Assembly: GCA_013399015.1 (NCBI GenBank)
Contig: VWZX01002553.1
Coordinates: 256,124-320,123 of the forward strand
Direction: 5' to 3'
Source: Galbula dea
Lineage: Eukaryota; Chordata; Aves; Piciformes; Galbulidae
Length of the DNA stretch: 64,000 nt
Part shown: piece by piece, positions 1-37,600 of the stretch
How positions within the stretch are numbered: position 1 is the first letter of the stretch
Layout: the number at the start of each line of letters is the position of its first letter
Position numbers and translations under genes: made by a program
Notes under the pieces: generated by a model
Databases searched by the model: none
The model's input: only the letters and a program-made list of their open reading frames with translations
Told to the model about the DNA's origin: nothing

Positions 1-25310
<25,310 letters not shown>

Positions 25311-25603
25311 TACGCCTCCTTCTTCTTTCTTGTGGGTGCTGCTGAGGGGGGACTGTTGGGGTACAACCCCAAGGGGGCAGAAGCCGTTGTGGTGCTGCCG
25401 TGGTCCTCCCGCCCGCTAGGAGGCGTCAGCTGCCGCCCTGTTCCCGCCCTCGTCACGCGGGCCAACGGGCACGGAGCTGTCCCCGCAGCGGGCGCGGTGC
25501 GGCTGAGGGGAGTGAGGAGGCCGTGGCTGGGCAGAGCCGAGCCGGGCGAGGCTTTTGCTTCTGCAGTTCCCCTTCTCAGTGCTTCCCGACGGGAACTCTA
25601 GGG

Positions 25604-25641
25604 ATGGAGCCTGCGGACCCGGCGCACCGCCGAGAGATGAG
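25604..25641 (+). CDS. INPP5K exon 1 upstream reading frame (uORF or alternative N-terminus)
   Basis: ATG in strong context (GGGATGG) starts MEPADPAHRREM and runs into a good donor, ending in phase 2. Exon 2 cannot be entered in the INPP5K frame from this phase with either visible acceptor. The acceptor after 27715 gives a stop two codons later. The one after 27740 gives a different frame ending 19 codons on. It is therefore either an upstream ORF, or it is joined through an intermediate exon that I did not find. Confidence 0.4.
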
Positions 25642-25646
25642 GTGAG

Positions 25647-25682
<36 letters not shown>

Positions 25683-28600
25683 CGGCCCTTGATATGAGGC
25701 GTGGGTCTGAGGCCAGCTTCTCCGAGTGCGGGAGAAAAGTAGCTAAGTCGTTACGTAATTAGCTCTGAATTAGCGAAACTTGTGTTTCTGCTTATTGACA
25801 GGGAGTTATGCTAATTGGCGGTATAACGTAGTCATATGAAATAGAGAAGAAAAGCTGATTTTCTGATTTGAAAGCGTCGGTACTGGAGCCCTTTCAGGGA
25901 GGCTTACTGAGTATTGTTGGGGTCCTGAGGACTTTCCAAAGACCTACTTATGTTTAATGAGGTCAAGGTGGAATCATAGAATGATTCTAGAAGATCTACT
26001 GTGCATACTATTAATGTATCTAGTGTCTCAATTTTGTCACTTTTCGTGAGGAGGAAGGAGCTTGAATAAATTTTCGGCTTCTGCTTTTGCAGTGTTTTTA
26101 CATTGTGTCCTCTCGTGTCTTCAGTGGTGGTAAGTTAGTGTTGCTCATTGTGGGCTTGGTTCACTGGAGAAACCTACTTAGGAATACTTGTGTAGCTGTC
26201 ACAAAAGAAAATAAAAAGAAAACCCCAATGAACGCTGACATTTGCTCAAAGATCTTAAATGTCATCTCAGTGTGGTAAATAAACATTATGACCCTAAAAA
26301 GTTCTCTGCTATTGAAATATTTCAGGAGGCAGTGATGTTAAATAATGTCTTTGGGTAGTTTGTTTGTATTTAGGAATGTGTTTGCAGAAAGTATGCTTGA
26401 GACTACTCTTCTGGAAGGTTTTAGTACCACTGTAGTTGAAGCAGTATTATCCTCCCTTTAGTAAAGGCTGTCTTTAAGCATCGCTCTAGTCTCCTCTCCT
26501 TACTGAGAGCAGTGCTTTTTGCCTTGTGAAGGACTAAGGAGCATCAGGAGACCTTTGAAACTGCATAATGCTGGAAGTTATTATCTTTGCAGTTGCATGT
26601 ACATTCCTCACTTAAATTTTTCCTGCAGGCGCAGTCATAACATACAGTAAAACCAAATTATTAAGGATGTTACTGAAATTTTTACAGATACTTTTGCTTT
26701 CAGTGTAAATCTAGTGGAGCAGTCCTTCCTGTGTTCTTATCAGCAGTGTGGATACTGAGCACTTTGAGGAATTTGATTTCTGTCAGTAATGACTTATGAC
26801 TTCAATATTATTTCATTTTTGTTTAATCAGATAATTGTCTAGCAAAATTAATAATTAGTGTTCCCAAGTGATACATCCCTGATGGCAGAATTAAATCTGC
26901 AGCACATGTAATCTTTCTTTTCCCCCTTAGAAATTTGTTTTAGAATAGCTTTTTGCTGACTTCAGTGTAGTCTTACAAAGAGAAACTATTGCTGAGAGAA
27001 ATTATGGATCATTTTAGTCTGGTATGCAAAGTCACTTCCAGCTCTTCCACATACATTGTGTGTCACCTTGAGCAGACAGTTGATTGGGGGAGGAAAATAT
27101 GGCCCTAGTAATGGATGTGTTGGTGGGATTTACTTTATAATTATCAGTGTTTGTGAGGTCCTCATACAGCTCTAAGATGGATGAAAAAATAACAGCCTCT
27201 TATTTTTGAAATCCATCTGACATGTAGCAAGACTCACAGTGTAGCGAATCCCTTTTTAGAAGCTTAGATTGATATTGCCATCTTCTAAAGGAACAATAGA
27301 CAAGTTCTATGACACAGGAGTGTTTTTTCTGAGTGCTCAACAGGAGTAGCAGCTTAGCTTGGTTTTGGCTAGAACTCTGTATTTCTGTTTGGACACTGGA
27401 GATTATATTTCTGCTAGCCTACAGATGAAGGCACGTGATTGATTCAAATCAGCAACAAATGCTTTTAAAACTTGAGCTTATAGAATTAACCACATGAAAT
27501 CTATTATGAAGAAAACAATTCACTGTGTGAGGTAGGATGTGAGTGCAGCTTTTGTAACAGCCCATTGAGTCTGGTGGCAACGCTGTGGTTTTTTCAGCGA
27601 CGCTTGTCGTTTTGCATTGGAAGCGATGCTGAATTTCACACAAGTGAAAACATGATCTGGGAGACCCTTAGCCATCTTTTCCTTTACTGAGGATTTCAAT
27701 GGGCTAGTCCTTCAGAGTGTAGCTCTTCTTGTCTTTTGAGGAAATGGCATCCTTCAGTGGTGAAGATGCACTTCCAGATTCAGCAGCCCTCTCCCTGAAT
27801 GATTTAGAAAGCCTGCACAACTTCCGCAGCCGCTCAGCGAGCATCAGCAGCACAGGGTCCAGCGGCCGCTTGCAGCTCCGTCAGCGAGTAGCCCAACTCA
27901 TGGCTTGTGTAGAGGACATCGGCTCAGATGATGAAATCCATGAAGAAGTGTCTCGTACTCTAGATGAAGCTTTCCTTATCTGGGGGAAAAAGATGAAGGA
28001 TAAGTGGCATGAATTCAGGTTTTGTTCCCTCTAGTTGATTGGTTTTATGGTAGAGGTTTGGTTTAGTTTGGTTTAGTTTTTTTAATGGTAGCTAATATAG
28101 AGATTTCTGATTGATGGAAAGTGTTGGAAAATCTTTTATTTCTCTACATAGAAATTCTGTAGGGAGATTAGTTGCTCTTAGGCTTAGTTACCTGTTCACA
28201 TTTCAATTTTAGCATTGGTTTTGTGTGATTTTTTTTTTGTTGTTTGTAGACTACACTTAGTTACCTGGAATGTGGGCACAGCTTCTCCACCTCCTGATGT
28301 CACTAGTTTACTTCAGCTTGATTCACTGGGCCCAACTATGGATATGTATGTTATAGGGTAAGTATGCATTAAAGAACTTGTTTGGAAGTTTATTGTAAAA
28401 CTGGTAGGTCTCAACAGCTTACTGCCTATTTTGGGAGGACTGTGCAGTGTGAATTGCTGCCTAAGAGGTGGTTTAACATTATTGCAAACAGAAGTTGAAG
28501 ACTAGGCTTAGTGACTTAGAACAGGAGTGATAGAGATATAGATATATATATCTTGAGAGAATGTTCTCTCCTTTCTGCAGTTGTTTTGTCATAAAATACA

Positions 28601-31600
28601 GAATTTTTGTTTTAAACACACAAAGTTTTCAGCTGCTGTTTTCTCTGTTGGCAATTAGAGATATATTCATTTTGATAAGAAAGTTATCAAAAATTCAGCA
28701 TGTTTTAAAGAAATTAGTACAAGCTTATTAGGCACTATCTGCCATATGTTTTCCAGTCTTTCTTGAAATTTTAAAGACCTAATAGGTTATTTGTCATAAC
28801 ATATCTTTGGTCTAGCATTGTCATAAACTCTGTCTTCAGGTGCATAGAAGCTCCTTTAACTTAGCTTTTCTTAGTGTTAGATGTCTTAGACCTGTAGATG
28901 GGTTAACCTGCTTGTAAATAAGAAATAAAACAGCAAGAAATTTCTGACTTGCGCTGAGAAAGGTCTTTTAGGATGTTGTGCACTGTGTTCTGAAAAAGTT
29001 ACATGAATTCTGTCAAAACCAAGAGATACAGTGTCAGTAATCTTGATGTCTTCAGCTTACAGGAGGTGAACTCAAGAATCACAAATTTTCTATCTGACTT
29101 GGCATTTGATGATCCATGGAGCATTTTTTTCATGACTGTATTATCTCCATTGGGATATATCAAGGTAATTATTAACATCTCTGAAGTGTCACAGCAGTGA
29201 ATGAAAATGTCTTCCCCGGCTTCATTCAGATTTTTTTTTCTTCAAACTCTCCATAAAAGATCAGTTGATGATGCTTTTTGCAGGTGTCAGTCACTTTCAT
29301 ACATATATGTATGTTAGAAGCAATTCTTCATCACATTTGTGTTTTCCTGGTTTGTTGATAAAGGCAATTTTAATTTTTCATTGTTAATAACTATGTCATA
29401 ATTTTCGAATAAAGATTGGACATGCTTTTTTCATTTCTCATTTGGAATAATTTGGGCAGTTTTGATGCTTTTGCAACTAAGATGACAAACAGCAGGAAGT
29501 TGTTCCACTGGCCATGGCCTGTGAGAGTGCTGCAGAACCATGTGATGAATAGAAAAGTAGTGCTGTCATTATAAAAATATATTCTCAAGGAACAAAACAG
29601 TGAAGGTTATTTAAAGGGAAATGTGATGTAAATTTACACTCAATGGCATTTCTTGTGGCCACAATATCTATTTCTCTCTTGTTTGTAGAAATGTTTTTTG
29701 CTCTGTGCAATATTGGGGAGATGTGTTGTGATGCTTCTAATGTAGTCTGCTTAAGTACCTGCTTTCTCTATAAATATCCCAAGCAATGGCAGTGATTTGC
29801 ATTAAGATTGGTAAGGTTTTTTTTTCTTTGTTGTTTTTTTTTTTCCCCCAACCTTTTTGCAGATGAAAGTAAATTGCATATATGTTATGCAGGATTTTGT
29901 TTTATACATCTTTCTGAGGACTTTATTTTTGATTGAAGACCTAGAACAATGTGTTATAGTTTAACCAACCAGATCTTTTGTAATTTCTGAGACATAAGAT
30001 CAGCTGAAGTGTTAGCTGTGTTAATAATACAAACGATAAACATAGGAGGATATCCTGAATTCCTCTAATAGAGATATTAAAAGCCTTTTGAAGGCGTAAT
30101 TTTGCTGAGACGATTGTATTATCTGCATGCTAATCAGGCTCAGTAGTTGTGCCATTCTTTTAACTGCAATTAAACAGAACGAATGACCCACTGGGAATTA
30201 TAAGAAGGAAAACAAAACCATTGTTCATTCTAGTGGAAGTCATTGCTGGTAAACATTCAACATTCAGGCCCTGTGTACAGACAGATAATAAGAATTCCTA
30301 GCAGTATGCATGGTTGATTTTGAATTCTGATTTATAAATGTGGCACTTTGGACACACTAATGAATAGATGCTGCCACCTAATGGTTTTCCACAGTGCTTG
30401 ATTAGCTCTAATAATAAGAGGGGACTGTCAGGCTAGGTCAAAATCAAAACAGGCAGTGAAGAAAGCTAATACTAGGACTTATCTGGGAGGTTGGCTGTGG
30501 GTGAGAGGAACAGCTACCCCGTCTTTGCTGACCTGTGACAAGGTTGAGTGTAGAGGAGTGGTTGTTATCCTTGGGGAATTCTCTCCCTTCAATAACAGGG
30601 TCTGTTTTCAGGACATTAAGTTGGTTGGAGTCAGTCAGTTCCTTCACCAGAAACAAAATCACATCCCCTCTGTGAAGGGTCTTTGCTTGATTTGGCACTG
30701 CCTGTTGGTGGGACTAGTACTAGTTCCAGCAGAGGAGGGATCTGTTGTGTTTTGATATTCAAGACCTACCATAAGAAGAGGTTTCATGTGGATCTTGAGA
30801 AATATCTGAAGATTGGCCCACAGCAGAATGAAATGTACCAACTAATAAAGGGACTGAAAGATCTTTGGGATGTCAGGCAGTGATAAGAGTAGGGGGACCA
30901 GATGTAAACTAGAGGAGGGTAGATTTAGATTACATATTAGGAGGAAGTTCTTCACTGTTAAGAGTGGTGAGACACTGGAACAGGTTGCCCAGAGAGGTTG
31001 TGGAAGCCCTGCCTCTGGAAGTTTTTAAGGCCAGGCTGGATGGGGCTCTGGGAACCTAATCTAGTGGAAAGTGTCCCTGCCAGGCAGGGGGGGGTGGAAC
31101 TTAGGTGATCTTTAAGGTGACTTCCAACCCTGATGATTCTATGATCTTGGTGTCTCATGAACTTAATTATGGAAAGGAGAATACTGGTTACACCAAATAT
31201 CTGATCAGATACAAATACTTATGCGTATCTAGTAACTGCAATCCATCATTTCAATATACAGTTTAGTATTTTGTTGGATTCTGTGATAATGAAACCATTA
31301 ACATGTATTTATATGGCATTTAGGATGATTAGTTACCTGGTGAAGGATGTGTCAGTTTTAAAAACTTGCTTCTGTTGGAGGACTTGTAGGTGTGCACTGT
31401 TAAGGTTATCGGTGAAAAATCAAGGATTTGGTTCTTCATTAACAGGTTGCTTAAAGATAGAAACAAGATGCCAGTGAGGCAGAAGAAAGGTCTCTATAGA
31501 TATCTGGGCAGAAGAAAGGCCTCTAAAGATGTTTGGGCCAAGACACATTTTGAGATTAAGTTCAAATTTGTAATACGATGTTACAACTAACATTGATTGG

Positions 31601-34600
31601 TTGAGAGGTCCGTCAAAATTGTTTATAAGCAAGTCTACTCTAGGAACATGTTCTTTATGGCACTGAAATGCATTTGCATTTACTGTGTCACAGTATTGAG
31701 GCCAGGCTTGGCAAGGGAAATGTTATCATGTTCTTCACCTAAAAGCTCCTACGAAGTAGACCCAGGGAATTCCAAATACCAGGCTGGAAATGACCATGCC
31801 CTCTGCTGTGTCTCTTCCAGCTCTCCTCCGTTCGCATGCAGGGATTACTGCTTCTGATCTTCGTGAAGCACACCCACCTTCCTTTCATACGGGACATTCA
31901 TACCCACTACACACGCACAGGCCTCTATGGATACTGGGTAAGGAAGTACCCTAGGCTTGGTTGCCTTGGTTAGTTATTTTTATGGTGCTGTGTGCCTCTA
32001 AATGGTTTTGTGCTGGGAGAGAGGATATATGGTTTACTTAAAAATTAACTGACAAGCAGCAAGACTCACTTGTTTGAACTTTATATGCAAGCAAGCAGCA
32101 CAGACCGTAAGTTTATTAGCTGATGTACAACAACTTATGTAGGAAGAAATTGTGCTCATTTAAATGTAAAAAGGAAGATGAAAAACTTGATAGGTGGCGT
32201 TAATTGTTAGGTTTGCAGATGCTGACTATTTTCAGAGAATGCTGTTCATCTTCCATACCAGGGGAACAAAGGAGGAGTCACCATTCGCATGTCCCTCTAT
32301 GGGCACACAATTTGTTTCATGAACTGCCACTTACCAGCTCACATGGAGAACACAGAACAGCGTTTGGATGACTTTGAGAAAATTCTGGAAATGCAGTTTG
32401 AAGGAGAGAATATTCCAAGTACCTTGGATCATGAGTGAGTTGTTCAGACCCTGTTCTGTCTGTATTTGGTTTATCTGTTACATGGTAAACTCATGTACCA
32501 AAGGTTTTTGGTTTTGAAGTTTTCATCCGTCATTTTTATTTTAGATGTCTTTTTAGCTTTTTTTAATTCTGGGAGAAAAAGGTAACCTGAAAGATGGAGG
32601 TTTATTTTGCAAGAGTGTTCTCTTCCAGTCTTAAATTACATTAAATTTGCTAGCATATGTACTGCACATGTTATGTGTGGGAGAGCTTCAGAAGCTAAAT
32701 CCTGTTTATATCAAAAATCCTTTAGATTAATATTAAATGTTTATCTTCTTCCTTTCTTTGAGGAGATTTGTGTTATGTTTTGGAACATTTTTATTCCTGT
32801 AGTAATTTTTGTATCTGGCTGAGTATCTCAGCCTTTAAAAGTGATTTCTGTAGCTATATGAATTACATTTTTCTTAGGGGTGTCTCAAAAAAAAAAAAAA
32901 GAAAAAGGGAGATGTAAGTCATTAGGAAATTTGGGAGAAGTTAATACTTAGGTAGTAATGAGCAAGTGTCAAGAATGTAAGGAGCTTTCTTTACTATTTC
33001 AATTCCTTTAAATGTTTTGTTTAGCAGCAGGTCATCTGTATATAAGCTTACCTGTAACTACTTAATGTTTCTGTTTAAACTGTTTAGCTAAAGTAGTATA
33101 AGTGATTAGAACATCTAATTAGCTTAATGACCTTTATTCTATTGAATTCTTCCCTTGTGTCAGTGGATTCTTATAAACCTTCCTTGTTTTTTTGGTTTGG
33201 TTTGGGGTTTCTTGGGTGTTTTCTTTTTTCAGTGTTCTCTTCTGGTTTGGAGATTTGAACTTCCGAATAGCAGATTATGGCATACATTTTGTCCGAGAAT
33301 CGATAAATAACAAGCGTTACAATCTACTGTGGGAGAAGGACCAGGTAGGTTGTCTTACTCTGTTCTTCCCAAATAAGTTGTTGACTGAGATGTTGAATTC
33401 TTCTTGGAAAATGCTTTCTCATCTCCTTTCCCAATTGCCTTTTAAGCTCTGATTTTTAAGCATAAACTTTAAAAGTTACTTTTTATTTCTGCAGTTAAAT
33501 ATGGCAAAAAAGAAGGAAGCGTTTCTTCAGGACTTCATAGAGGGTCCTCTACAGTTCAAACCCACCTACAAGTTTGACTTGTATTCGGATGTATATGATA
33601 CAAGGTAAAAGCCTAATGACTTTAGATGTGGAATATTAGAGTGAATGTGGTGCTTGACTAAATATCACTGTGGTAAGCAAACCTGTATTTTGTGAATGTA
33701 CTGGTTAACTGGGGCTATTGAGCTATTCTGTTTGGCTGATTCAGTAGTCAGATCTGAGTAAGTGAATATTTCTGGCTGAAGAAGCCTGAGTCTGCTGATT
33801 ACATGAGGGAAGCAGTGAAAGAACCCAGCTTTCTTTTTGGATAAACTAGATTAACAGAATAAAATGGTGCTTGTTTAAGCCACTTCTTTTTTGTTTTCTA
33901 ATACTAAAAGTACCCATTGGTTGTCAGAAATGAGCAAAAGGAAAAGAGTAATTGCCATTTTTTTTCCCTTTTCTGTTTAAGCATTTCATTTGATACTGCT
34001 GGTATTTGAAAATCAATGTAAATATGTCTTTATAAATTAAGCTGAAAATGGAGTAGCTTAAGTTTCCAGAGTTCTTCTCTGACACTAATATATGTTGTTA
34101 AGCATTAGTCTTATGTTTCAACAGAAGGATAAATTTCTGCCCAGACAAGGGGGTTTGTACTGATCTTTTTCTTTACTTCCAGAGAGCGGAAGTCCCTGTT
34201 TTGGTTTAAGTAAGAAGAAAACTTTCTGGATTTCATAGATTTGTAAATATTTCAGAATCAAAGCAATGCTCCTCCTCGAGCTTTTGCTTTGATTTTTGTG
34301 AAATATTTGAAAATCAGATGACAGCTGATTTTCTACAGGGATTTTCTAAACCTGTCTGAAAGCTGTAGTGTTATCTACTCTGCTGGTGCACTTAATATTG
34401 GAATCACTTAATTTGGATCGCAAGACATTTTACTCCTGAGTTGAGTGTGAAGAGATATAGTGGGAGCAGTAGTAAATCCAGTTCACAAAAAATACTTCTA
34501 GTAATCCAAACCTAGACTTTCTAAGAATGATTCATAGCCTGGTAGTCTGTATTGGCTCATTTAAAGAACAGGAAGTGTGCTTGCACATACAATGTGCACT

Positions 34601-37600
34601 CTGGTGCTGTTAAAGCTAGCAGAGATATTTTGGTTGGGTGGGTGGTGTTGACCTAAAGGCAAGCACCACTGAAGAAAATGCTTTATGTGGAGCACACAGT
34701 ATTTTGTTACCTTTGATGCTTTCTCATTGTGGATTTTGAGGTTTTGGTGTCCATCTAATATGCTATTTTGTTTAAAACAGTATTAACATAAGCTGTTCTT
34801 TTGGTATTTTCTTGCACAGCAGAGCAGACATATGGCAACTCAAAGATTTCTGTCGGTTTATATAATTACTGGGCCATACTGGGTATGGCCCCTTAGTCAT
34901 TTAAAATCTTGACACCTTATTAAAGGTGAGTCAGACTTGTTAAACCAAAATTATGTTGAATATTGAACTAAGTGGCATTTCCAGTTTATAATGTTTTTGA
35001 TACTCAAAGTTATTAAACTGACAGTTTTCCTTAGACATCCTGCTCATTAACTTTTATAATTCAATCCAGTCCATTCTAATTCCTCTTCCATAGGGTATGA
35101 TCTTTTCTCCATTTCAATTTGAAGTGATACATCCATACAGAGAGGTGCTGTTAAGCCTTCCGCTACAGAGGGAACCACGAAAGGCTCATGTCTTCTGTTG
35201 TTATTGAGATGGTATAAAAGGAATTATGATTACAGTTTGATGTATAGCACGATTGCAGGTTGCAGGCACAACTTTCTTGATTATGGAATTTTGAAAGCCT
35301 TGTGTTACAGAACAACAATAGCTTGCAAACTTGAAATGCAGGCTAGTACAAATTAGAGGAACTTTAAATAAAAGCATTTGTATGTCACCTGTGATTAGTA
35401 TAAGCTATCCAAGTTTATTCTTTTTTTTTGTTCTTAAATTTGTTCTCAAATGTTTTGGTTAATTTCAAACATCATTCAGACTCTTCCTCCCTCTTCCTTG
35501 ACTTTATGCCCCTTCCCTCAGAATAATTAAACATTTGAAGCTTGGGGCAGTTGCTGTATTATCTCAGTGTTCCTGCATGTTTTTATGGAGTGTTTTAGGA
35601 GAAAGCATCATTTCCTGTATGAAGCCAACTAACCCATTGAACTGCCCTTCTTCCCTTCATTTTACTCCTCTTTCAGAAACCTATGAAACTTATTTGTGGT
35701 AAATGGAGTTGAGTTCAAATTAAGGAAACCTTGGTTGTAAAGCATATTGAACAGAGCTGTAAAATGAAGCTTGGATGTGATTGCCATCTTTTATTAATCT
35801 GCATTTGACAATCTTTCGACTTTGAGTAGATTTTGCACAGCATTCTTAGTTTTTGGCAACTGTTTTTCTTCTCATTTCACTTTTATCTCACACTTCTACA
35901 GTGAGAAGAAAAGAAAGCCAGCGTGGACCGATAGAATTCTCTGGAGAGTGAAAAATCTCTGCCAGCATGCATCAAAAGAAGGCGAATTCTCTGAAGAAGA
36001 ACAGACAATTTCTGTTACTTTGAATAACTACATCAGTCACATGAGCTATGGCATCAGCGATCACAAACCTGTTACAGGAACTTTTGGGCTTGAGGTGCTG
36101 TCCCAGATTTGTCATTAATAAAAAGTTTGTTTTACTAAGTCTTGCTTTACAGAAGCTGTTTTCTAAACTTTGTGATCTCTGTTTCATTCTGATTATAGTG
36201 AAGGCAGCAAATTACTTTCAGGTTATTTCCAGTCAGTTAAGAGTCCCACAGCAGGTGTGGCAGAGAATAACTTGAAAAGAATAACTGAAAGAATGCTGGA
36301 TTTGGCTGACTAAATTCTGTTCTTTTGTCTAGCTGAAGCCTCTTCTATCTGATCCTTTGGTCACACTGAGTCCTGTGGGTGAATGGAGTGCAGAACACGA
36401 TGTTCTAATCAACTATTCTGCAGTGCCTGAATTCCCAAGCAGTGCTTGGGACTGGATTGGACTCTTCAAGGTAATGTTACCACATCACAGCTCTTTAATA
36501 AAGATGGTGAATAGGACTGGAAGAGGTAGTTGGTCGTTTCCTGTCATAGGACGTTGTGATTCTTGGCAGTGTAAAACTCTGAAATAATTGTGTATCCTTG
36601 ATTGCTGTTTCTGTGTGCTGGCAGTTTAGATCACAGTGCATGAGCTCTTTCTCACCGTTTAAACTCTATGCTAAGATAATGTGGTGATTTATTGAGTAAA
36701 ATGGAGCAGAAGCTGTGAATAGAAACTGTGCTCCCCTAATGCCTGCAGTTCAAAGGATTTATACAGCAAAGAAAGAACAAAAAGTGGAAGGGCGAGAGAA
36801 AAAAGCACTCACATCCTCTCAGAAACGAAATGTTCGTGCATGCCCCCAAAATGTTTTGATCCAAAAATGAAGTGTTTTAATTACTTCAGTGAAGTAGTAA
36901 ACATCTCTCTCACAACTTTGAGTTTGCTATTAGTATGTGCTTTGTTTCCTTCAGAAGGCTGATGGTTTGCATCTTTCTCTGCAGGTGACGTTCAGGCATG
37001 CGAATGACTATGTTACTTATGCTTGGGTAGAAGATGATGAAGTGTCTTCTAACAAGGACAGTAAACAAGTAAGCCAGTTGTATTTCTTTGTAGTATAGTT
37101 TCCCACAGAGTAGCATTCAAGGTCTGTTTGTTCCATACCCACTTCCTCTTGCAGGTTGTGTATCTTTCCCAGCAAAAGCTAATTGGGAGTGATATTATTG
37201 TTTAAAATCCTTAACCCAATTCCTGTTAATTTTCAGGGTGTCTAGCAAACCTTCTCAAGTGTGATCATATTGCTCAAAAACATTCATCAGTTCCATAAAG
37301 GGAATTGATGAAAAGTCTATTTATTCCTGTAATGACTATTCAAAACTACTGTCATTTTATCTTGGTCTGTTTCTGCCACTGCAATAAGTAACTGGCCATT
37401 TTTTAATCTGATTGTCAAGGTTTCTCAGTGTATCCTAAATATTTATTATGTGATTTTCCTTACAATTTTAAGTACCTAGTATTACTAACACAGTTAGTTC
37501 CACATATCTAATACAGCTACAGATTAGGGTTTCATAGACTTTTCTTCATTTTGGCTATTGAGTGTTGTGGTCCCTCTTTAAAAACTGCTGTCTGTTACTG

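Larger units (their letters stand above)
25330..25750. promoter_or_regulatory. INPP5K CpG-island promoter
   Basis: GC-rich, CG-dense sequence lies between PITPNA's poly(A) signal and the first INPP5K splice donor (GATGAG|gtgagc at 25642). No TATA box is obvious, as is usual for CpG promoters. The transcription start cannot be fixed from sequence. Confidence 0.7.
29165..31820 (+). other. INPP5K intron 3
   Basis: The largest INPP5K intron (2.66 kb). It holds a CR1 3' fragment (about 30880-31146), a 29-bp tandem duplication (31478-31535) and a 16-bp perfect palindrome at 29298-29313. Open frames around 30440-30880 overlap or flank the CR1 and are not genes. Confidence 0.85.
33605..35901 (+). 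other. INPP5K intron 7
   Basis: A 2.3-kb intron. Two fold-back sequences are present (34244-34309 and 34871-34891), listed separately. No repeat family or gene recognised. Confidence 0.8.

Noticed and set aside
25400..25645. Long frame continuing upstream of the exon 1 ATG
   Set aside because: It begins at a non-ATG codon in CpG-island sequence and is most likely 5' UTR or promoter.
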